A stretch of DNA of 44,110 nt from Chara braunii. Lineage: Eukaryota; Streptophyta; Charophyceae; Charales; Characeae. Below, piece by piece: positions 29,788 to 41,658 of the stretch. A program made the translations under genes and the position numbers. The stretch spans positions 4,146,482 through 4,190,591 of the forward strand of contig BFEA01000004.1 of the NCBI GenBank assembly GCA_003427395.1, given 5' to 3'. Numbering within the stretch: the stretch's first letter is position 1; every line of letters begins with the position of its first letter. The notes under the pieces are model-generated. The model was not told the DNA's origin and made no database searches. It saw only the letters and a list, made by a program, of their open reading frames with translations.

Positions 29788-32102
29788 TTTCACTTATTTC
29801 AATGCTTGCTCTCTCATGATTCTTAAGTGGTACCGAATGTCCTTCACTGCTCTCTCTTCTCTACCTTCCACTTTGTCTCTGTTGAGAGTGCAAGAGGTTG
29901 CTAGTGTGTATTCACACTCTTCGGATTTTGCCCTTCCTCTTTGCGAAATCCCATTGTAGTTGTTCTTGGGTGAGAGGCTAGGAGGTGAGTTGACAAGTCT
30001 TCATTAGTCAGAGTTTATGATATAAACTTTCCATCAGCGAACATGCAAGGATATAGGAAGCAGGCTCAAGGACTTCAGTCTTGTGACGCGCTACCCTAAA
30101 ATGGGCGAAATACACGTACCACGTCAAGATGCTAGGCACTTCCATCAGGCTTCAGAGTATGATTTGGAAGTCGCTGAGAGTAGACTGCAAACAACCCGAA
30201 CTAAGGTTCATAGTAGATGGCCAGCTGCTGAGGCTCAAAATGGATGATCAACAGTGAAGCCTCATCTAAGGCTGCAATGTACAATCCAATGTTACCATGT
30301 GAGGTAGCAAGGGTTCAGTTGCGCTGGCTCGTGATGGACTCAAGTCTTAAGGCTCCCTTTGCTTCTTTCACTCAGATAGCGCATTGGACGTCCAGGACAA
30401 AAGTTGTTGTGTCGTTGGGACATCGCAGTGCGCGGATGTTGTTTGTGTACTGCTCAGAGTGACAAAAAGGTGGCTCTTAGTTGTATACTGAGTTGTCGTG
30501 ACAAGTAGCGTAATTGCGGTATGGAGTTCACTCACGAAATGTGCACAACAGACACAACTTAGACCCTATGTACTATTTATCCAATTTTGGAGAGGGTAGC
30601 TAGCATTCATGCCACGTCCGTCACCTGCGCTGGGAACGTTTCACAAGAAGCTTCATAAAGCTTTGTCCCGATGTTTCTTCGAGTCCAAGTTTTGACTCAC
30701 AGGAGTGTTTTACTTGTGTTGATCCGTCAGCCTGACACTTGAACCTTAATCCACTGTGAACCGTCGGACCTTAGTTCTACTGGTTTGAGTTGAACCGTCG
30801 GACCTTAGTTCTACTGGTTTGAGTATGCAGATAATTGGCTAATGAAACAACAAGTCACAAAATGTTCCATGATTCACTTTTTCCGGTTTTGAACTCTACT
30901 GGTTCATCTCGTTGAGTGTCTGTAGGCATAGGCATCATTGGTCCGTTGCTCTAATCAAAGTTGAGCGTGATTTTATCCTTACACCATGCTGAGCATAGCT
31001 GAATGTGAGTCCTTTCATTCACAATCAAGGATGACAATATATTATCTGTGTTCAACTCAAAGTTCCGCTATGAGCTCTTACTCGAATACAACATCGAATA
31101 TTGCTCGTAGTTGCCCTTAGCCAAAAATATCACTAGGTGTTATTCATGACCGTTCCATTTCAAGCACAATGCTAGGTACCGTTCACACTAACCTTCATCC
31201 CGGACACATCATAAGGCACTGTTGATGATGATTTACGAACCGTTTATTCACAAGGAATCTCTGAAAATTGATTACATGCTCAATGCTTGCTGGATGCAAC
31301 TCATACAACAACGTGCACTAAGCGTGGATCGTATAACTGTTTGCTGAGGGTGATTTATGTTTAATTTGCAGGGACCTAATCAGGAAAGTCCATCGCCAAG
31401 AAAGTGATCAAGAGAGTCACTTTTACTGCACACGAAGTCTACCCCCATCAAGCTCATTACAGTGAATAATCCGCAAGGTGGTTAGAGACCTCTCCCACAC
31501 TATTTGATTAGGCCTTCAAAACAAGATTATTTGCGTTATTACCAGTCAGTCATTCTCTTTCTGTTGTCTTATGCCCACTAGTCATAAAACCCAAGTCTAT
31601 TTGTCTCCAATGACTCTCCATCAAGAAGGTATTTCGCCAAGAGGTAAGAGATTTTTCTCAAGTCCTCTTTCTTTTGGTTCATCAGGCGAAGGGATCGGAG
31701 CTTCACCAGTCCCATTTTGGAGAAAGATCACCTATTTTCTTATGTAGAAGGCACGTCTACACACTAGTAGACTGAAGGAATGAGAGTCTGGTTCCCAAGG
31801 GATGAACACACGGGAGAACCAATAACGGAGTCGAAGATGAGCGGTCAGAATCTTATCCCATTGGTCTGGCATCGTTTTAGGGTTCAGCAGAGCCGAGCGA
31901 TGAAAAGCCAGTCAGTGGCAGTCACCAATCAACCAACCAGGCTGATGAGAAAGAACTCAGTTGCTCTGGTTTCCTCCCAACCACCATCGACTCGCTCATC
32001 CAAGATCAACAATTAAGTACCAGTTGGCGAGGAAACATTGACCCTCTCAGTCTATCTTCTCAACTAAACGCCCACCACCTCCCTTGTGCAGGGATATTAA
32101 TA
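29788..32102. other. No recognisable gene; 34-bp direct repeat at 30757-30824
   Basis: Only short ORFs and no retroelement motif on either strand. Two adjacent copies of TGAACCGTCGGACCTTAG... (34 bp each, starting at 30757 and 30791) are the only structure I see. Confidence 0.5.
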
Positions 32103-32117
32103 TTGGAGGGTGTTACA
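32103..32117 (+). other. Possible polypurine tract and LTR start
   Basis: TTGGAGGG immediately followed by TGTTACAG looks like a polypurine tract and LTR start of a further + strand element. No coding region or second LTR was found to confirm it. Confidence 0.3.
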
Positions 32118-33950
32118 GACACGAATAACTCCCACTGAGTTATTACCAATATTCATCTGGTATTTTTCGAGTGACAACAATACCTTTATACTTGCTCGAC
32201 ACGTTCGCCTTCATTCGTAACCTTGCTGATTTTTGCCCTCATAGCGGCCAGAGTGAACATAGATGACCACCAACCACCCGAGCACTACATCCAGTAGTCT
32301 TTGAGTCAGGGTGGATAAAAAGAGCTAAGGCGGTGAGGAACATTTGACAACAGCGAAGGAATTTCCTCCGCTCAAAGGTGCGTGTGTAATCCACGACGTC
32401 ATCCAAAGTCAGCGTACACTCTCCCCTCGCGAGAATCTCACAAAATCACGGCCAAATCAGATACGATATTCAACATTTCACAGCAAACCACTAACAGCCA
32501 CACTGTTGGCATCAAAGAATTCTCTCCCTCAAGTGTTCTCGAAACCTGTCGGGCCGTTACTCACTACTAGTACATGGTTACACTATGGTTTTGTCCTCAT
32601 AGCTCCCATCCGTTACGAATCTGGTCGTTTTATCTCTTGTCGCTAGTGCCACGATCGCTTGCTCAACGCTACCTCTCTAAGATCTAGGGGGAACTCATGG
32701 TGGCAATTGATCCGAGCCCTCACCCTCATGATAAGAGCCTGCAGCCCTCTGCTCGTCCGCACGAACTGCCATTTGCAGTTTATGCGTTGTCCAGATTGAA
32801 CGAGAGTCTGATTTCTATACTTCACCCATGTCCACTAGCTTCTACGCATCTATCCCTGTCTCTCACGGGCTGACTTCCCCCTTTCTTTTTCTTCCCATCA
32901 TCGCATGTACTTTTGCACGTACCCCACTCTCTCACTCCCGCAACCCGCAGGTCATCCACGCTACTCACTACTAACACACCATGTCACGCCATGTCACGAC
33001 TTGGGAGGGAGATGACGTCAACAGGAACGAGTGATGTCCATGAGAACCTAAAATCTCCCTCGAGAATACTTGAGAAGACCTGACCTGAAATCTCTACCCC
33101 CATCCAACATCTCATTCTCCTCTCTCTGCAAATAAGGCGCGTCTCACTAAAAAGTAAATTGCGTCGACTATAACACGTACGTCCATCTCGCTACAAGACC
33201 ATCACATGAGGCCTGACCTCCGGATGGCATGCTCACTTCTCCCGTCAGCCGTTATCTGCTCGCCTCTATCCCCCAAGGATGAAGGTCAGGCCGGAAGTAG
33301 GAGTTCATTGATGAGTTATCGATGCCAGCAAGAAGAACACGCTCGTTAGTGACTGATTCAGCCAAGAAGTCGGAGGCTTTGTACAAGAACTCGTGGGAGG
33401 GCGACGTCAATGATTGGATGCAACCGCGGTTGGTTCTCAACAGCCACCACCACTAAGCAGGTGCCACTTCCCCCTTCCATGCATACTCTCATACTCACAC
33501 AATTTGTCTCCGATCTCTCCCTGAACATGACCCGATTAGCTCAACGTCACACTACTCACGTAATGACTACTCAGAGCGCACCCACCTCTCTCTTTATTTA
33601 GTCACCTCTACGACACACGATGTTTCCCCACTTGTGTAGAGGTTAGCACGGTGCCTCATTGGCTGCGTGACCAAAGCACGAGCATAGACCCCCTTCCTTT
33701 CGTCTGCTTGTTCGAAAACGACTGTAGTAGTGGCCACTGCCCACTGCCCTGTCTTCGTGCATGAAAGTCAAGCTGACGTCAGCGATCAGGGGAGTGACGA
33801 TGCTCTCTCTCTCTTTCTCGTGTCCACTCACACCTCTCATGCCATTCTTCTCACGAGTTGACCCGTGCTTCTCGCAGCCTAGTGGCCCTAGTCCTTCCGC
33901 CGTCTCGAGTTGGCCTCCGCGCCGCTCTCAACAGGCTCGGCCGGCGGGTG
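32118..33950. other. No recognisable gene
   Basis: Pyrimidine-rich + strand with short ORFs only. It could be a long LTR or leader starting at 32111, but no ends can be shown. Confidence 0.4.
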
Positions 33951-33984
33951 GTCCCTTCGCCATTGGTCTCACCCGTGCTAGGAC

Positions 33985-34960
33985 TGGGTCTCCGCATTCA
34001 GGTCATTGGCTTCGCTCTCGGCCTCACTGTCCCGGTCCAAATGTTCATGCTCTCGCCATGCAGTATCCGTGGAAGTCTTTGCTTCCAGGTACGAGACGGT
34101 CACTTTCACTTCATTTGTGACCCCATCCCTCCTGCATCTTCTCTTGGCCCGGTCTTTGGCTTCCGTGATGGCCGCCTGTAGTCCCTGGTCCGCTCTCATC
34201 TCCTCCTCTTTTCCCCCTTCCACATTACCTTCAGCCTTGCCTCCTGATTGCAGTGACTGTAGTCCAAAATGGCAGTCACCGTAGGCCCATCTCCCGACAT
34301 TCGCTCCCACCTCCAGAGGAGTTGGAGGTACTTTGGCCTATAGCCATACAGCCCATTGCTGCGCATCATGGTCGAGCCCCTCTCCATTAAACCGTATACG
34401 ATGACATGCCGCCGACCTCGAAATAGCCCGGACTTAACACTCAACACACGCGCAAACAGATGGGCTGGCGCATGTTCACCCTGCCGCTCAGCCCTGCTTC
34501 CTTAGTTCACCAGTACCTGGCGTAACGAGGCCACCCACACCCAAGTAGCCAAAGACTCACCTCCCTCACCCTTTATAGGATCGTTGCATACCGCGACCCC
34601 CGCACTTTGAATGAGGGATTTAAATACCCTTTCAGATTTTGTAAGTTAGAAATTGCATTTCAAAAATTAGTGAGGCGAATAAAAACACGAAGAAAAGAAA
34701 ACGAGATGTCGAACCTCAATGGTGGCCTTTGGCGTGAAGTGACCTGCAGGCTGGACGTGATGGTCCCATAACTGGATACCGACGGCCACTCCCCTATCTT
34801 CAAAAAGGACCAACGGACTACCTTTGGTAGGTACCCGTGTCCGATGGCAAGGAGGAGATTCATATACTCCTGCGAGGTGATGAGCCTCCTACCGATGCGG
34901 CCGCGGGTGCTCCTATTTTGGGCCTGATACTTACTGCACTTTACCGGTCAAGCTCACGAC
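33985..34960 (-). pseudogene. Minus-strand coding-like relic, unrecognised
   Basis: Several minus-strand segments in succession look like protein: RRLITSQEYMNLLLAIGHGY and LPKVVRWSFLKIGEWPSVSS (34960-34740), then LFRGRRHVIVYGLMERGSTM and TVTAILDYSHCNQEARLKVM (34440-34200), then a charged stretch KEEEMRADQGLQAAITEAKD and EHEHLDRDSEAESEANDLNA (34240-33985). Frames change between them. No family recognised. The order, a folded part and then an acidic/basic tail, could be one decayed gag-like or host-derived ORF. The evidence is compositional only. Confidence 0.3.
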
Positions 34961-35207
34961 GGCTGAAGCGGGAGGGTCGAGGAGACTAGGCCACCCATAT
35001 GCTATTGCCAATTTCAAAAACAAACCGTTCGTCCCCCACGAAACGATCGAGGGGGAACAAAGCTCAAAGGACAACTAATAACAATAATAATAATAGTAAT
35101 AAGAGGATGGAAAAGGAAAGTAAACATAGCGTCAGCTATGTCTGGGACCGATAGATCGTCCAACAAGTGACGATCGGATCAAGCCACAAATCTAACGCAC
35201 ACTTTTC

Positions 35208-35214
<7 letters not shown>

Positions 35215-35239
<25 letters not shown>
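35215..35239. repeat. 25-bp poly-T run
   Basis: Uninterrupted T25. Read on the minus strand it is a poly-A tail, as left by a retroposed sequence, but no matching body is identified. Confidence 0.95.
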
Positions 35240-35514
35240 CCCTTTTCTCTACATCCCATAACTCGACTAGAGAGAGCTCAACGCACAGTGGAAAAGACTT
35301 CGCTGGTCCCTCTACCTCTGCGTCTCTGGGTGAACCCGGCGGCTACCGCAGCAGTAGGCTGATAGTCCTCTGCTGCACAGCAGAGCGACAAGCGTGTGTG
35401 GACCAAAGTGGCTCCTAAGCAGGCTAAAAGTACACAATATGATACATGAGCAGGCACTAGATACGCGGCGCGAGCTGGCGCCTGGTGGACAACGGAGGGC
35501 CGGGACACCACGCC

Positions 35515-36669
35515 CTTCGACAACGGTCTGTACAAGTTTGTGGTAATGCCTTTTGGCTTTTGCAATGCGATGGGTATATTCGAGCATGCCATGAATAGGG
35601 TGTTTCATGACTACTTGGATAAGTTCATCGTTGTGTACCTTGATGATATACTTATCTTTAGTAGGACTGTCGAGGAGCATGCCCAACATGTGGAAATCAC
35701 ATTTTCACTCCTTGGACAATACAAGTATAAGATAATTTTAGAGAAATGCGAGCTCGTTGGCACTAGAATCTTGTACTTGGGTCATGAGATATCCTTAGAA
35801 GGGATTATGTTCGAGGATGCAAAGGTGGCTAGCATTCGTGACTGGCCACGACCCCAGTCTGTGACTGAGGTCAGGTCATTCTTAGGGATGCATGGCTACT
35901 ACCACAATTTCGTAAAGAACTGTAGTACGGTGGTCTCCCCTTTGACTGATCTAACACACCTTGACACACCATGGGAATGGACAAAAGTTTGTGAGGCTGC
36001 TTTCAAAAGGTTGAAGTACGCCCTCACACATCATGAGATTCTCATGGTCCTCGATTCGGAAAGGCCACTCGTTGTGACACTGACGCAAACGAATATGGCA
36101 TTGGCAAAGTGCTGGCTCAGCAGGAAGGGAAAAAGTTGAGGCAGATTGAGTACATGAGCAAGAAGATGCCATCAAAGAAATTGGCTAAGTCCACCTACGG
36201 AAGGGAACTCTATGCCCTCTTCAAAGCACTTGTCCACTGGAGGCACTATCTGCTTGGTAGGTTTTTCTACTTGAGAGCCGACCGGCAGACACTCAAGTGG
36301 ATCAAGACACAACTTGTCCTCTCTGACGTACTCAAACGTAGGATTGAAGTCATAGACCAATATGACTTCAAGCTGGATTACGTGAAAGGAGAGCACAACA
36401 AGGTTGCTCATGCGCTGTCATGTAGGGCAAACTACGTAGGTGCGCTGATTACTGAACTTGGCTCATGCAATGATGTAACTCGTCTTTGGTGGAAGCCTAC
36501 AAGGAAGACCCCGCCAGGCGCTTCATTGACCATCCTGCCCAACAAAGAAAGCAGGAAAGGCATAGACAAGGAGTGCAGGAAGATATGTTTTATTGTCTTG
36601 GGGGCTTTTATGGATGAGAAGGCTGATGTGCAGAGTTTGCACCACGGGAAGGCCATACTATTGCTCTAA
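35515..36669 (+). pseudogene. Element 4 RT and RNase H fragment
   Basis: It begins abruptly within RT (YKFVVMPFGFCNAMGIFEHA), with YLDD at 35636-35647 (VVYLDDILIFSRT), YLGHEISLEGIMF and RSFLGMHGYYHNFV. A frameshift near 36075 lies just before RNase H (DANEYGIGKVLAQQEGKK, YGRELYALFKALVHWRHYLL, IDQYDFKLDYVKGEHNKVAH). The last motif reads VAHALS, so the usual Asp is His at 36409-36411. The sequence upstream of about 35515 is unrelated, and the integrase does not follow. It is a 1.15-kb orphan fragment, truncated on both sides. The residual open frame runs to TAA at 36667-36669. Confidence 0.88.
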
Positions 36670-36995
36670 GTATGTTCTGTCGATCAACAAGTGCTTAGTC
36701 GGGAGGCAACGGTGCTCAATTTGCCATTGCAGTGATGCTACCTTATCCGATTTCGCCTTGATGATTCAGAACCGCCGGATGGGGCATAGTTTTTCGCGAT
36801 CACCAGGAGGTGTCTCATCCATCATGCCTCCACAGTGTGTCGCGAAGATTGATATGGGCCTCGACACTTGATACACTGCTTTGATTGATAATATGTGCAG
36901 GTTTTGTGAGCTGGTCTTTCCCTTCATGATTGGGGTGGTCCAACTCTCCAAGCTTTCGGATATAGGGCGAGGCTCGAGATTGGGAGGTATGAGGG
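36670..36995. other. No recognisable gene
   Basis: Anonymous sequence between the element 4 fragment and the satellite array. Short ORFs only. Confidence 0.4.
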
Positions 36996-38137
36996 GAAGG
37001 CCAGCCAGTGACCCTGGTCGTCGAGGTCCCAAATCCAGTGTATCTCGTTTGGTTTGAGCCATTGTTGCGATGAAGGGGCTCTATGATGAAAGTGTTGTCG
37101 GCATGTAGTTTGAAAAGGCTGTTATATTGGCTGCCTTATCCCTCCGGCTTCTATGTCCTACCTTGTCTCCAACCTCTAAGGCAGGGCCTTTGCAGAGGAT
37201 CCAGACTTAGTCCAGGGGGATGGAGAAGATCAATGTGTATAGAGCCTCTCCAGGATGGTGGCAGGCAGAGCCTTTGCAGAGGATTCGGACCCAGTCCAGG
37301 GGGATGGAGAATATCAATGTGTATCGAACCTCTCCTGGATGGTGGCAGTATCGGTAGTCATTATTCGATGACCCTGTTCTTAGGAAGGCTAGCCAGCAAC
37401 CATGGTCCTCGAGGTCCCAAATCCAGTGTATCGCGTTTGGTTTGAGCCATTGCTGCGATGAAGGGGCTCCCGGATGAAGGTTTCTCCGCATGTAGTTTGA
37501 AAAGGCTGTTATATTGGTTGCCTTGTCTCTCCCCAGTCTCCAACCTCTATGGCAAGGCCTTTGCAGAGGATCCGGAACAAGTCCAGGGGGATGGAGAAGA
37601 TCAATCTGTTTAGAGCCTCTCCAGGATGGTGGCAGACAGGGCCTTTGCAGAGGATTCGGACCCAGTCAGGGGAATGGAGAAGATCAATGTGTATAGAGCC
37701 TCTCCAGGATGGTGGCAGTATCGGTAGTCATTATTCGGTGACCCTGTTCTTAGGAAGGCTAGCCAGCAACCGTGGTCCTCGAGGTCCCAAATCCAATGTA
37801 TCTCGTCTGGTTTAAGCCATTGCTGCGATGAAGGGGCTCCCGGATGAAGGTGTTGTCCGCATTTAGTTTGAAAAGGTTGTTATATTGGCTGCCTTGTCCC
37901 TCCGGCCTCTAAGTCCTACCCAGTCTCCAACCTCTAAGGCAAGGCCTTTGCAGAGGATCCGGAACCAGTCCAGGGGGATGGATAAGATCAGTGTGTTTAG
38001 AGCCTCTCCAGGATGGTGGCAGGCAGGGCCTTTGCAGAGGATCCGGACCCAGTCCAGGGGGATGGAGAAGATCAATGTGTATAGAGCCTCTTTGGGATGG
38101 TGGCAGTACCGGTAGTCATTATTCGGTGATCATGTCC
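36996..38137. repeat. Higher-order satellite, three ~371-387-bp units
   Basis: The landmark CCCAAATCCA starts at 37028, 37415 and 37786 (steps of 387 and 371). Each unit contains two adjacent copies of an ~84-bp motif beginning GCCTTTGCAGAGGATCCGG and ending CTCCAGGATGGTGGCAG (for example starts at 37186 and 37270), then GGTAGTCATTATTCG and GGAAGGCTAGCCAGCAACC. A partial unit edge (GGAAGGCCAGCCAG) is visible from about 36996. There is no stable ORF. Confidence 0.92.
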
Positions 38138-38234
38138 TTAGTGTCCTGATACCAAACATCCCTGATGCTTTGAACGTGGGCCCGAAGCTAGATATGAAGT
38201 AAGTTATATTCATTCCCTAAAATAGACTTGCAGG

Positions 38235-38468
38235 CTGCAATGATGTTCCCGCCCAAATGCAGGAACTTTCTGTATGCCCGGTACCCTGACATGGCATCGG
38301 TACCACAATAGCCTGCAATGATGTTCCCGCCCAAATGCAGGAACTTTCTGTATGCCCGGTACCCTGACATGGCATCGGTACCACAATAGCCTGCAATGAT
38401 GTTCCCGCCCAAATGCAGGAACTTTCTGTATGCCCGGTACCCTGACATGGCATCGGTACCACAATGGA
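38235..38468. repeat. Three perfect-period 78-bp repeats
   Basis: CTGCAATGATGTTCCCGCCC starts at 38235, 38313 and 38391. The unit is exactly 78 bp and the copies are nearly identical. Because 78 is a multiple of three, all frames stay open and the minus strand shows an apparent 26-residue repeat (GTDAMSGYRAYRKFLHLGGN...). Confidence 0.95.
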
Positions 38469-38887
38469 AGTAAAGTTGTGAGGCCGATTTGCAAGAGTAT
38501 ACCATTTGGGTAGAGTGAGTGAAGGGGTATCTTACCAGCAGTCATGCCTCCGCTGAGAGGGTGAAGTTAGGTCGAGCTCCTGCTGAGTGGTGGAGCTGCA
38601 GGGTGGAGAAGAATACCTCCCTGGCAATGGAGGAGGAGGACGGAGTAGGCGTTGGCTATGGGGGTAGAGGGTGAAGCGCCCCGTGGTAGGCTATGGAGAA
38701 GGGTGAGAGAAGCGTAAAGAGGTTGAGGAAGGGGAGTGAGAGACGTACCATCAAGAGAGTCTCTTGTGGCCATGGTTGACGTCCATCTTTACTCTCTTGG
38801 TTTTGCGGCATCTAGAAGGCCCGTGTGTGGGTTCCAGTTGTTCTTGGACTTCAGCGAAGAGCACAACTATGGTACAAAAAGATGGGG

Positions 38888-38912
38888 AACATCCATGATG
38901 AGCATGGATGTT
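38888..38912. repeat. Perfect 10-bp hairpin
   Basis: AACATCCATG (38888-38897) and CATGGATGTT (38903-38912) are perfect inverted repeats around the 5-base loop ATGAG. No T-run follows to suggest a terminator. Confidence 0.9.
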
Positions 38913-38988
38913 CAGCCATAGTTCTAGTTGCTTGTGAGGAGAGAAAATTGAGGTTATGGCCGGAACGAGGGTTATTTGAGTGCTGGTG

Positions 38989-39148
38989 TTAAACCACCAC
39001 TACTTCCTAAAGTCGTGCCCGTTAACAAGCCACAATTTTAGGAAAAGTATGGGCCACTACAGGATAGCCCAAATTCATCCGACTAGAAACATTTTTACTC
39101 TTATGTGTTTTTCGCGGCCGATAGCTGGGCAAAGTACTGGTGGTTTAA
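38989..39148. mobile_element. TTAA-flanked MITE-like element
   Basis: The element is 152 bp (38993-39144), flanked by TTAA at 38989-38992 and 39145-39148. The terminal inverted repeats ACCACCACTACTT and (reverse complement of the right end) ACCACCAGTACTT differ at one of 13 positions. A TTAA target duplication is typical of piggyBac-type transposition. There is no coding capacity. Confidence 0.7.
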
Positions 39149-39469
39149 GGGTGATTACTCGGACATGATTCCGGTTCATTCATTCAGCTGTTGTTGTATT
39201 TCATTGATTATAAGAGGGGTCGTAAGAGAGGAAAAGACGAGAGAAGGAAGAGTGAAGGGGGGGACATTGGTTCAACATGTTTAGTTCCTCTTCTTCTTTT
39301 ATTTTTCTCGTTCTATTTCGCTCTGTATCTTTCTCCACTTCTTCTTTTGAGTGGAACATGTCTTGAGTTTTCTCGCAGTTCGATTTTCCAGTATGAATGT
39401 GTTAGGATTGTAACATTCACCTATGAAGCTGCTATATGGGACCGAGCAACCTCGGACAGCACAAGGAAT

Positions 39470-39790
39470 AACCTGGTAGGTGGTCTCATTGTTCTACTAA
39501 CCCAAAGCTGTGTTGGAATTGCCAATCAGAATGGAGGAGCAGTGGGAAGCCCCACAGGAGATGGAGGTTGTGAAGACCCCTGGGTTGAAATAACCAGGTG
39601 GGCACTCTCACTGCTGTACTAACCCAACAAGGAGAGCCATGTTGGAAGAGCCCCACAGGAAGGAATGTCCTGCTAGGTAGTCTCATTGCTCTACTAACCC
39701 AACAACAGAGACCCGTGTTGGAAGAGCTGGTTGCAATAGAGGAGCTGTAGGAAGCCCGCAGGAGATGGAGGAAGAGAAGACCCCTGGGTT
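39470..39790. repeat. Degenerate minisatellite
   Basis: CTACTAACCCAA[C/A] recurs near 39496, 39619 and 39696. GTGTTGGAA-type and AGACCCCTGGGTTG blocks recur with it (for example 39575 and 39779). Units are irregular. Confidence 0.7.
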
Positions 39791-39984
39791 GCGCTCATTC
39801 CCAAATCAGTTATGGGTGCACTATTGCAAACTGTTAGAGGAGGATATCTTAACATATGTCCCAGCTGTCCAACGGAGGGCTGCTCTGGAGGGCTAATCAC
39901 TCAGAGGGTCACAGTGCGGCTGTACAAAATAGAGTCATCACACTGTTGCTTTTCCTCTTGAAAATGAATTGAGAAGCCCTCAGT

Positions 39985-40740
39985 AATGGACTGCCCCTTT
40001 TATGAATCTGAGTATTCACCCAGACCAATCTGGTTTCATGTGCGAACGAAATATCCAGGACTTTTGTAACTGAAACTGCAGTTACTCCAGGCAAAGAAAA
40101 TGTGAAGCAGCCATACTATTTATCGACTTTGAGGAGTCTGATGACCGTGTGGACTGATTGTTCATGGATACGTGCGTTAGGAGAATGAACTTCGCCCCCA
40201 TGTTCAGGTTCAGGGCCTGGGTAAATACATTGCATAGTACCATCTTAACAAATATTATGCTGAATGGGCACCTATCCCTTGCTATTTTTCCGCAGGTCAG
40301 TGAGGCAGGGGAACGCAATTGCCCCCTTGTTATTCATGCTGGTAATGGAATTGGAGGCAGCCACCATAAAGTCAGATTCTGGAATTGAAAGGATTGATAT
40401 ACTGAAGATCCCACTGCACCTTGTACCAGTGACATCCCTCTTTGGAGACAACGTCACCGTTCTCATCAAAGCACTTGCAAACAGCTTGAGGGCCCTTTTA
40501 CAAACAGTTGGCAGGTGGCTCCATCCAGAGGGGGACAGCCCCCTGGACCATTTGACAATCAACCGGAAAGCCAAAGAGGAGGCTATCGAAGTGCTAGGGT
40601 TGAGACTGACAGCACTTAACCCCCCACCAGACCATCGAGAGGCACTAATCCAAGTGGTAATGTGAACACTTTCAAAGTGGAAAGGTCATACACCTCCATC
40701 ATAGGGAGAGCCCTGGAGTAGATAAAACACCGTTCGTCCT
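39985..40740 (+). pseudogene. L1-like LINE reverse transcriptase fragment
   Basis: Coding-like text runs across several frames: IHPDQSGFMCERNIQDF (near 40010), AAILFIDFEESDDRVD (near 40110), FRAWVNTLHSTILTNIMLNG, then SVRQGNAIAPLLFMLVMELE and SLFGDNVTVLIKA. These are the ordered RT motifs of L1-type LINEs (dQ.GF...R.I, lfiDfekAFD, s.i.NG, RSVRQGcplSPlLF, lFADD). The catalytic ADD appears as GDN at about 40446, so the enzyme would be inactive. Later LSKWKGHT and GRALE near 40670-40720 fit the post-RT LSiiGR motif. Ordinary LINE decay. Confidence 0.78.
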
Positions 40741-41658
40741 GACCTTTTATGGAAACACAGAATCAACATCAGACCCGGACATGAACATCATCCAGACAAA
40801 GATCTGCATGAAATAGCTTCCACAATTCCAGATGTGATGCAGACCAGGGGGGTACCCAGAAGAATATTTGTATTTCTGTGCTTCCCACAATATGTCATCG
40901 TATCCGTTACTATTTGAACTCATGGTCTGTTTATCAACAGTTACATGTTTGTACCATTCCGGAAGACAGTAAGCATCCAAGCAGCTTATAACATCTGAAC
41001 ACAGCCTAGCACCACACACCAGCCCACGTCACCACCTTTGCCAGTTTAGAGGAAACTTTGCACTGGGAAGCAGGATGAATTGCCGGGTCTTTTTAAGGTT
41101 TTGGGGATATAATAGAGATTGGTGGATTGATGCCAACCTTATCCTTTTTTTGGGTGGGGGAACTAACTGCAATCTGATCCTGAATATCCTAAACTTTTTC
41201 TGTAACCACCAGTACCCTGCCCAGCTATCTGCGCCGCTATGGTAACTCACGACTGCAGTCCGGTTGGGCTAGCTCAGGTCTTGGGCCCCAGGGAGTGTCC
41301 CCACCTCAATAAATTTTTGCCTCCATCTCCCTCAATAGACATCAGAAAAAAATATCATGGATGTAGGTTACTTGGCCCTGTGTATGCACAAGATATGAGA
41401 AAAGAACAAAAAAAAAGAACTTTTGCAAGCCGCAAACCTCTCTTGCATGTGTGGTTTATATCGCTGCCACTTCCGGTCCTGATCTCCGCAATGGTTTGGT
41501 GGTCCATGAGTGAGCAAAGTCAAGATCAAGGAAATGCAGCTGGAAAGAGGAATTTGAGTGTCCTCACCATAGTCTAATTTCACCCTCGGCTCCTACAACT
41601 AAAAACATCAGAAAGAAATGTGGGAGGTAGGGTACATCTCAAAAGAGAAGGTTGTTTT
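40741..41658. other. No recognisable gene; copy of the ACCACCAGTAC end at about 41202
   Basis: Mostly anonymous sequence, possibly LINE 3' remains at the start. AACCACCAGTACCCTGCCCAGC near 41204-41225 matches the end of the TTAA-flanked element at 39120-39144 (reverse complement) over about 26 bases with a few mismatches. Confidence 0.5.

Noticed and set aside
32103-34660. Complete LTR starting at 32111
   Set aside because: The start looks right (TTGGAGGG then TGTTACAG), but no end, PBS or second copy could be found in the window, so only the boundary is listed, at low confidence.
38188-38505. Minus-strand protein with 26-residue repeats
   Set aside because: The openness follows from a 78-bp period divisible by three and applies to all frames. 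No homology or start context supports a gene.
38888-38912. Transcription terminator
   Set aside because: A perfect hairpin, but without a T-run and in a eukaryotic nuclear context.
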